This document shows, piece after piece, positions 57,431 to 64,000 of a stretch of 64,000 bases of DNA; position 1 is the stretch's first letter, and each line of letters begins with the position of its first letter. A model generated the notes under the pieces. The model searched no databases, was not told the origin of the DNA, and worked only from the letters and a program-made list of their open reading frames with translations. This DNA comes from Buddleja alternifolia (lineage: Eukaryota > Streptophyta > Magnoliopsida > Lamiales > Scrophulariaceae). The stretch covers positions 19,148,569 through 19,212,568 of the forward strand of contig CM033395.1 in the NCBI GenBank assembly GCA_019426215.1, given 5' to 3'. Both the position numbers and the translations under genes were made by a program.

Positions 57431-60184
57431 CTCAAGATGTACCTCAAGAGGCACCAATCGCTGATGCCCCTCATTCATCCAAGATTCCAATTGAAGTAGA
57501 TGTGGATATGGCAACTGTTGTGGATATCGCTAAGCAAGCATCTCAAGCCCTTCCTGATGCTGAACCATCATCAACCAGTGAAGCGACTTTAAACGCTGAG
57601 CAGTCGACAGAAGTGGCCCCCATCCCAACGGAAGCAATTGCCATTGTTCCCACGCTAACGGGACCTCCTCCTCGTGTCATTAATTTCTTCTCGCGCGGAT
57701 ATACTCCAGATGTTGAATTCTATTATGCCGCCAGAGAACGAGACACTCAAATGCTTGCCGAGTTAGAAATACAATTTCAAACAACTCTCCATCGGCCCGA
57801 TATGTCCAACTCTCACAAGTTTGAAATTTTCGAGCGTATTGCCAATCTAGGACTATATAACTTGGAGAGTCTTCAATCACGCTTTGAGTATATTCGTCAT
57901 CCAGTTTTCAACAGAGCTGACTTTGATCTTCAGCGTTTCAATTTAAACTGTCGCTCAGATGAGTCCTTTTATCCCCACATGGGTGGTTGGAACAAAAATC
58001 CAGATGAGGAAGATTTCAACAAGATAGGCTATTCGGATCTCCCCTCCGTTGTCAAGTCTCCCCAGAACGCTCTCTCTCCTAATCCACTTAAGTTATGGAA
58101 AGGTAAAGGACTGCTTGTTGTGGAGCGCCCAAATCCGGTCAACTCGTGGATAGAAGATGAGGCTCGTGAATATCTAGCCAGATTATGGGCTGACGACTAT
58201 GATGAAGAGACGGAACATTTTGAGAAGTTCTTTGCCGCTAATAAAGAGCAAAAGAAAGCGAACAAACTTGGAAAACGTTGGATGATGAATACAGCCAGGT
58301 GGGCTGAAGAATTTGTTCTTCACTTTTACACCATTGAAGAACTGATCAGATATCCCTTTTTGTTCGAATTTGGGATAGAGTATAGACGCCGAGGTTATGC
58401 AACCTTTTTGCTTCAACAGCGTCAGATTATTGCAGGGAATGTTAGCACTTTGCCACGATATAGACAACCAATCGAAAGCTACATTCACCAGCAACTTGTC
58501 TTATACAGCCAAGGTGGACGCTACGTTTTGCATCCTCATGCAGGGTTTGTTCAATGAGTCTTTCGTGACCTAAATGAAGACGCTTCATCAAGTAAACGAC
58601 CACTTCTTCCAGGCCAGAGTCAGATTCGTGTGGATGTTTTGAATGAACACGCTGAGTTCGCTGAGTTCTATAGAGAAATGAGAGCAGTGTTTGAAAATGC
58701 CCAAGCGTTGGACATCAGTTTCAATCACTATTCCGGGTGTTACAATTTCAGAGGATATACTCTTCACCCTGTGCTCTTTAGTGAATCAAATATTCAAGTG
58801 GCCAAGATGATCTCGCTAATTCGGCCAGTGGACCAAGAAGCAGCTCAAGCGCTCATGCCTTTGATTTTAGACTTCTTCAACTGTTATACTTCAGGGATTG
58901 CTTTACCGGAAGGTGTGCAACTTGCATTAAGTACCGAAGAGCGCGAAGACGCTATATTCTTTATCCCGCAATCTAGCCTGATCAGTCCAAGGCATTTGAT
59001 GGAAGCCCTTGGCCCCCTCTGGGTCATTGGTATTAGAGAATCTTCTCCCCCAATCTAAATTATTAAAGAAGACATTGTTCCTACTGCGGAAGTCGCTCAA
59101 CATCCTGAGGCTTCTTTGCCAGATTCTTCTAGCGCCCCGGTAGTCAAGCCCCCAGCGATTGCAGATCCTATCCTGGATCAAGCGATTGAAGAAGTGCACG
59201 CTGAAATTGCTCAAGAGCCTAAAGAACCTTTTATTAGAGATAAATTCAAAGGTAAAGCTGCAGTTTCAAGTTCTTACAGACTTCTCCCGTCCCCAGAGTG
59301 TCCTTCTTCTGATTCAGATTTTGAGAGCGATTCAGAAGCCAGAGACTTCAGACAGGCAGTCCGGAACTCGCTCACCAACATTGAGGGTTCCTGCTCCAAG
59401 ATCTTTGAGGCTGCTGATAGACAAATCCGCATAGTGTCGGATACGCAGAGTCGTGATATTGGAAACGCTGCAAATAAAAGCACTATTGCTATCATGAAGA
59501 GCATATCATCTCTTATCGCTAAGCTCTCATCTGAATTCAACCGCCACTTAGCTCAGAGCGCTTCGTCCGATACTGAAAGACACGCTTCATTCGATGCCGC
59601 CGCTCAGAGTGTCGCTCAACAAGTTGCTCTTCTCGTCGAAGAAGTTAGACTCTTGCGCCGAGATGTCGCTGAACTCAAGACCTCCCTTGATAATGTCAAG
59701 AAGGGGAAAGATAAAGAAAAGTCCAAAGCGATTTCCAAGATAGATAATAAACAATGGCGTTCAATGTTCGAAGAATTAGTAAGCATTAAGAAAATGCTAT
59801 CCAAGAAAAGAAAGCCAAAGTATTATCTTGGAAAGTACGCGCTTCCAGAGTTGGACCCCGAATTCTTAGAAAGTATGGGATTTCCTACATATGCCGGACC
59901 ACTACAACGACCTATCAATTGGAGACCGTCAAATGATTGACAAAGAGATATCTATCATGATTTAATTCGTGAACTTGGTATTCTACCAAGGGAATGGACG
60001 GAAAGGTTGTTAGAGCTAAATGAAAGCGCCAGACTTCGTCGGCATGATTATGATGAAATTCAACATACAACAATGATTGACATCGATCGACTCTTGAAGG
60101 ACTTACCGTTAGAAATTCTACAAGGCGAAGAAAGAGCGAAGCGACAGAATAAGTGACTGGATTCCTTTTATGATATTCTTTCAG

Positions 60185-61680
60185 TGTAAAAGATAGGATT
60201 TAATGTTAGACCCCAAAAATACAATGTAAGTTTCCATTTTTCATAGATTGATGTATAAGCGTTTGAAAGTTGTAATTTATTTATTTAGGTTTGTAATTTT
60301 TATCTTTATAGAATTTAGACTAAGTCTTAGTGACTGAATCGCTAGTAGAATTCTAGGTGAGTCTATTAGAGAAGAAGTTGAAGACCAGCGTTTGAAGTCA
60401 ACCAGAGATAAAGATTTTCTTATTAGTGTCTGTCAAACGCTAAAAGACCTCATTTCAGGATTTATGGATCAAGCGCTCAAAATCTCTCAAGCGACTTATG
60501 TTAGATTCACCTGAAATAAATCCTCAAGTCATGAAGGACTTAAATGCAATCATTCAACGGACATTTATTTCCAGCGGGAAACAAATTCAAATTGCATTAA
60601 ATGCTTGATAAGAGCATTAAATGTGATAAGATAATGTGACTTGTGGATAAGCCACCTTTTGACCAGACTGTCAAAAATTTCAGAGTTTCAGCTGCTCCCG
60701 TCCAATCGGCTTCAGCGAATTTTTAGGAATGTCAGACTTTAGGTAAACTCACGTGCTGCGTGAAAGGCACGCTCCTACATGTGTCCAACGGACAGATCCC
60801 AAGAAATTGTCTATAAGTACCTTACCCCAACAAACCCTAAACATACAAAATATATAAGATACACAAGATACGTACGAAAAAGAAAAGAGAAATTATCGCC
60901 AAAAATCTTACGTACATTTTCTGGGAAAAATCTTAGAAACTCCATAGCCAAATCTTTCAAGTTTTCTATCTACATTCCAGACAGTCACAAATATCTCAAA
61001 CATCTTCCAAAGAAGAAACCCAAATTCCAATTGAGATATTCCAAGTTGTTTGATCTTTTCAAAAACAAACAAACCCCTAGTGACAAACCTCAACCTTTCA
61101 TCTGAGTGAGAAAAGTTGTTGAACCCTTTCAGGCAGTATTTCTGAGTGAGAGAAGCTTGAAGAAGACGATCTTCATTGGTGCTGAAGTCTGTGTGATCAA
61201 GGAGCCCAAGATCATTTTCACCCTTTACTATCTTGTAGAAGATTCTGTGTGATTTTTTGAAAATCAACCTAGTAAATTCCTCCGAGTGAAAAAGGAGAAG
61301 AAGGACGTAGCTGGGATTACACCACTCAGTGAACCTTATACATCTTGTGTTATTTATCTTTATTGTCTTATTATTATTACATCATTTATCTTTGAAAGAG
61401 ACAAGTTAAAGTGCAAAGCGATTAAATTAACTAAAAGAACGCTAAAACTCATTTCCGCTGTGCTAACCCTGATTAAGCGATCTAAGTGTTGCCCTACTTT
61501 GGTAAACTGCTAAAATCACTAAGTCTAAGTTAACTTTCCTGAAGCGTCTGACCTAAGCGCTCAGTTATCCAAGCGTTCAAACCTTTAAAGTGATACGAAA
61601 TTTTTGAAGTCGAAAAAGACTTCAGGGTCTATTCAACCCCCCCCCTTCTAGACCCTTTCGTATGCCACTTGGGACCACCA
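60185..61680 (+). repeat. 3' LTR of Sirevirus-like B
   Basis: TGTAAAAGATAGG to GGGACCACCA, 1496 bp. It matches the 5' LTR, but about 35 bp near the start are missing. Followed by the CTGTA duplication. Poly-C run at 61637-61645 between AGGGTC and GACCCT. Confidence 0.9.
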
Positions 61681-63840
61681 CTGTACCTGTATTCACTATG
61701 GACAGAATTGCTTCATGGTGAATGTCTCTGATAGATTCAAATCTATGCTTCTCTGATTGGTAGCTGACATTCCATATGCTTTTAAAGTATTCATCAGCTT
61801 CCTATTAAACCAAATCAGTCAGAGACGCTGGACGTTCACCAATGTAAGGACTCTTGTTTTTCTATACCTGAAGTGGATTAGATTTATTCAAGTTTGTAAC
61901 GCTTTTTGCCACCTCCAAAAAATGGGTATAACCTTCATGATTCAGAAGCTCTTCAGAAGGGTTGAGGAACTCCACTAGACGACGCTCGTAGACTCTAATC
62001 TTGTAATTTTTAGGAGCAAAGCTTGAAGGTCGGCTATGTCCCATATCTAGGAAATATCCTAAGTCTCTATCACCGCGTGGAGTTTTTGCTTCTGGATTCC
62101 TTTCGTGAATCAAAACTGATGCTAGAATCTGCTTAATAGGCTCATCATTTGCAACAGCCATGTAATATTCTTAGTCGTCTGTCAGATCCGTGCTGAATAT
62201 CATCTCACAGATAGTTCGATCTCAGTCTATCAGAATGGCAACCTCATTCTCTACAACTATGTATCTTTTTTTGTTGTATCAAGCAGGAATGAATTCTTCA
62301 GTGGCTGGTGGCATAAAATTGATTGAATGATCAATCGTCTTGAGAGGATCCAGCTTGAAGAATTGCCTTGGTCTTGTAATGTCTTTAGTAATGCTCTAAT
62401 CTTCTAAGCGTGCCTCTGTTATGACCTCTGAAGAAAGTAGTGGTTGGACCTCTTCCGATGTAGGTTCCTCAGCATCCAATGCAATGCTTGTTGCAATATC
62501 TTTAGCGATGGCCACCACTTTTTCTAAATCAACATTTAGATGGACATCGATTGGTGCTTCAGCAGTAGCTGGAATAAGAGCTGTAGCACAAGAACTATCC
62601 TTTATAAGAGCAGGATCTTCTATAGATGTAGGAATAGAAATGTTGTGGGAAGAAATAAACTTACCTGAGAGCTTGTCTCAAAAACAGCAATTTCTTGAGC
62701 ACTTGGCTCAACAGTCTCAGTCTCTTCAGAAGTAGGAGCAAGTTGATGCTTGCCTGTCCTGGAACGCTTGAATATCCTCTCCACATTGACTCCTTTAATA
62801 AGCTTAAGCGTTTGGGCTAGAGGAGCAACAGTTGGTTCCACAAAATCTATTTTCTTGATGATTCCTTCCAACTTTCTCCGCTTGATCAAAGGAATCTTGT
62901 CCTCCTTATCCTCGTCGGTTTTCTCACCATCCTTGGGAGGAGATGGAATAGCAGGAACCTTGAGCTTAAGAGGAGCCCTTTTTTTTTGTACAACCAGACG
63001 CTTCACGACCTCTTCAGGAGATGGACGCTCTACTTCTGCATCTGACGCTTCGCGCACCACATGGCGCTCAGACAAAGATCTAGCAGTTCCACCAACCTTG
63101 AGTGGGTTGAGGAGATTCTTTAGAATCCTCTTCCCTAGCAGCTTGGCCTTGGCCAAAGGGAGCCTAGAAGAGTGAACACATTCTGCTTTGTATAGCAGAT
63201 CACTTAGAATAATGTCATAGGGCTTCTTTGTTGTGGACAAACAATCCCTGAACCGACCAAATACATACTCGCTCCAGTTGACTTTGATATCTAGGAGTAT
63301 GGCTGTCATCATCAGAAACTGCATCTAGTTGACCTTATCGAAGGTTCCCACCCTGCATTCTATGATTTTGCTGTAGAAATCAGCAAGCTGTCTGTACTTC
63401 GACACTAAATCTTTCTTCTCGAAGTGAGGTTTGTATACGACATCATCCTCTGCACGCATCCTTGACCATACTTCTTGGATTTGTTTAGCAGTGATAGAAG
63501 CCAATGCCTCACCCTTATTCGGCAGATTGAAGTTCTTGACAATGGAAGCAGCAGAAAGAATAAATTCTTTCAGAGACTTCTTCTTAGAGAGAGAAAAGAG
63601 ACAAGAGATAAATTTCTTGTCCTCAGAAAGCTTGGCAGATCTCCAGAAAGTATCCACCTCAGGAGCAAATAGATAAGAATACTTAGTCAGGAACGTCTAA
63701 AGCCCAGCCTTGGTTACAGAGACTATCATGTCCGTCATACTAATCTCATTCTGTTCAGAAAGAAATTTCTAGTCCACCGCAAGGCCTTCATTAACCTTGA
63801 TGGTGTCTTCAGCAGTGCTCACGGATTTCTTAGGTGCCAT
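61681..63840 (-). pseudogene. Gene C (Sirevirus post-pol gene), proximal part
   Basis: Minus-strand relative of the B post-pol gene, starting MAPKKSVSTAEDTIKVNEG at 63840. Exon 1 (63840-62665) is one frame of 392 codons with three stops near 63780, 63690 and 63325; the first stands where B has tryptophan in VNWDYL. Matching blocks include KIIECRVGTFDKVN and IKVNWSEYVFGRF. An intron of 84 bp (62664-62581, GTAAGT to CTACAG) leads to an exon resembling B exon 3 (APIDVHLNVDLEKVVAIAK). That join needs a 1-bp correction. Further stops occur before 61681, where B interrupts; the gene continues at 43934. It is old and non-coding now. The parent element's LTRs are not in the window. Confidence 0.72.
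62581..62664 (-). other. Intron of gene C
   Basis: 84 bp on the minus strand, GTAAGT to CTACAG, close in size and position to intron 2 of B. An alternative acceptor CTATAG lies inside but would leave an implausibly short intron. Confidence 0.55.
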
Positions 63841-64000
63841 TTGAGTGTTTTGAAAGAGATGAACTGAGATTTGCTTTGAAAGAGAAAGAGAGAGAGAGAG
63901 AGTAATTTTGCAGATAGCTTGAGTAAAACGTGAATAATTTTTCTGCAAAAATTTGTTTTAAATGACACAGTTAAAAATTTTGAGACTTGTGTTCTCTCAT
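63841..64000 (-). other. Upstream region of gene C
   Basis: On the minus strand this is a CT-rich leader with a (CT)n microsatellite at about 63883-63901, like the leader before the B gene. A 'catttaaaac' TATA-like word is at about 63957. The region continues beyond the window. Confidence 0.45.

Larger units (their letters stand above)
55805..60156 (+). pseudogene. Sirevirus-like B post-pol gene, spliced, about 1396 codons
   Basis: Three exons: 55805-57087, 57169-57348 and 57431-60156. The start MAPKASKSSKSSKSATG is shared in kind with gene C. Removing the two introns and one extra base near 56820 (in an A run) gives one frame of 1396 codons ending TGA 60154-60156, 29 bp before the 3' LTR. 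Three in-frame stops (58555, 59056, 59938) now break it. Parts: a conserved N-terminal domain (VNWDYLF, then ADICSKMIECRKGSFDKV, then LKVNWSLYVFNRF, PYGIVLSRIL), a Ser/Lys-rich linker, an acidic exon 2, a middle region (ARERDTQMLAELEIQF; RYRQPIESYIHQQLVLYS), and a coiled-coil-like segment (LVEEVRLLRRDVAELKTSL). The N-terminal pattern resembles plant 'putative transposon protein' domains by eye, unverified. No signal peptide or membrane segment seen. Function unknown. Confidence 0.75.
43935..61680 (+). mobile_element. Sirevirus-like copia element B with post-pol gene
   Basis: Plus-strand element with both LTRs (43935-45465 and 60185-61680), primer site, gag, pol, PPT-like motifs and a large gene after pol. 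A perfect 5-bp duplication CTGTA flanks it (43930-43934, 61681-61685). Gag of the UBN2/CCHC type, a large region after pol, and AGGGGGA tracts well upstream of the 3' LTR all fit the Sirevirus lineage. Pol is interrupted by D, with loss of most of RT and RNase H. The two LTRs are very similar, so B is the youngest Sirevirus here. Without D it is about 12.9 kb. Confidence 0.92.

Noticed and set aside
55805..60156. Proven envelope gene
   Set aside because: The position fits an env-like gene, but I see no signal peptide, membrane segment or fusion-type sequence, so the function is left open.
55805..60156. Unrelated host gene caught between insertions
   Set aside because: It ends 29 bp before the B 3' LTR, lies inside the CTGTA-flanked element and has a homologue in another Sirevirus fragment, so it belongs to the element.

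Overview
This window is plant heterochromatin made almost wholly of LTR retrotransposons inserted into one another. It is AT-rich. It shows Ty1/copia elements with the plant initiator-tRNA-Met primer site (TGGTATCAGAGC), Athila-like Ty3/gypsy elements with the GGCGCCGTTGCCGGGGA primer site, and a Tourist-like MITE. I found no host gene, tRNA, rRNA or bacterial feature. Nearly all coding sequence is gag or pol in some state of decay; the one exception is the large gene downstream of pol in the Sirevirus-like elements.

Layout: 1-1490 is part of a minus-strand copia LTR. 1491-3382 holds degenerate leader and LTR fragments. 3383-5267 is the leader of an old minus-strand copia element G, followed by its LTR. 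That one LTR is cut into four pieces by gypsy E (plus, 5576-10320), gypsy F (minus, 10526-21035, target duplication CATAA) and solo LTR H (21320-22981, target duplication TAAAG). A second broken G-type LTR and a plus-strand gag remnant K follow, to about 25269.

25270-64000 is a stack of Sirevirus-like copia elements. A (plus) starts at 25270. Its first LTR carries the MITE, its gag is split by minus copia M (27711-39397, a head-to-tail array sharing one LTR), its pol start is split by solo LTR I (39931-41723, duplication GATAG), and it breaks off near 43462. Next comes minus-strand gene C, the diverged post-pol gene of another Sirevirus, split by element B. B (plus, 43935-61680) is flanked by a perfect CTGTA duplication, and its own pol is split by minus copia D (about 49904-54756). 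C resumes at 61681 and runs to the right edge, where its start codon lies at 63840.

The most interesting content is the gene between pol and the 3' LTR in B, with its diverged relative C. In B it spans 55805-60156. Two short GT-AG introns (81 and 82 bp) and one single-base frameshift connect the frame into 1396 codons, ending 29 bp before the 3' LTR. A TATA-like box and a CT-rich leader precede it. C keeps the same N-terminal domain and an 84-bp intron in a comparable place. Its function is unknown: it sits where Sirevirus env-like genes sit, but I see no signal peptide or membrane segment, only a lysine-rich linker and a coiled-coil-like C-terminal part.
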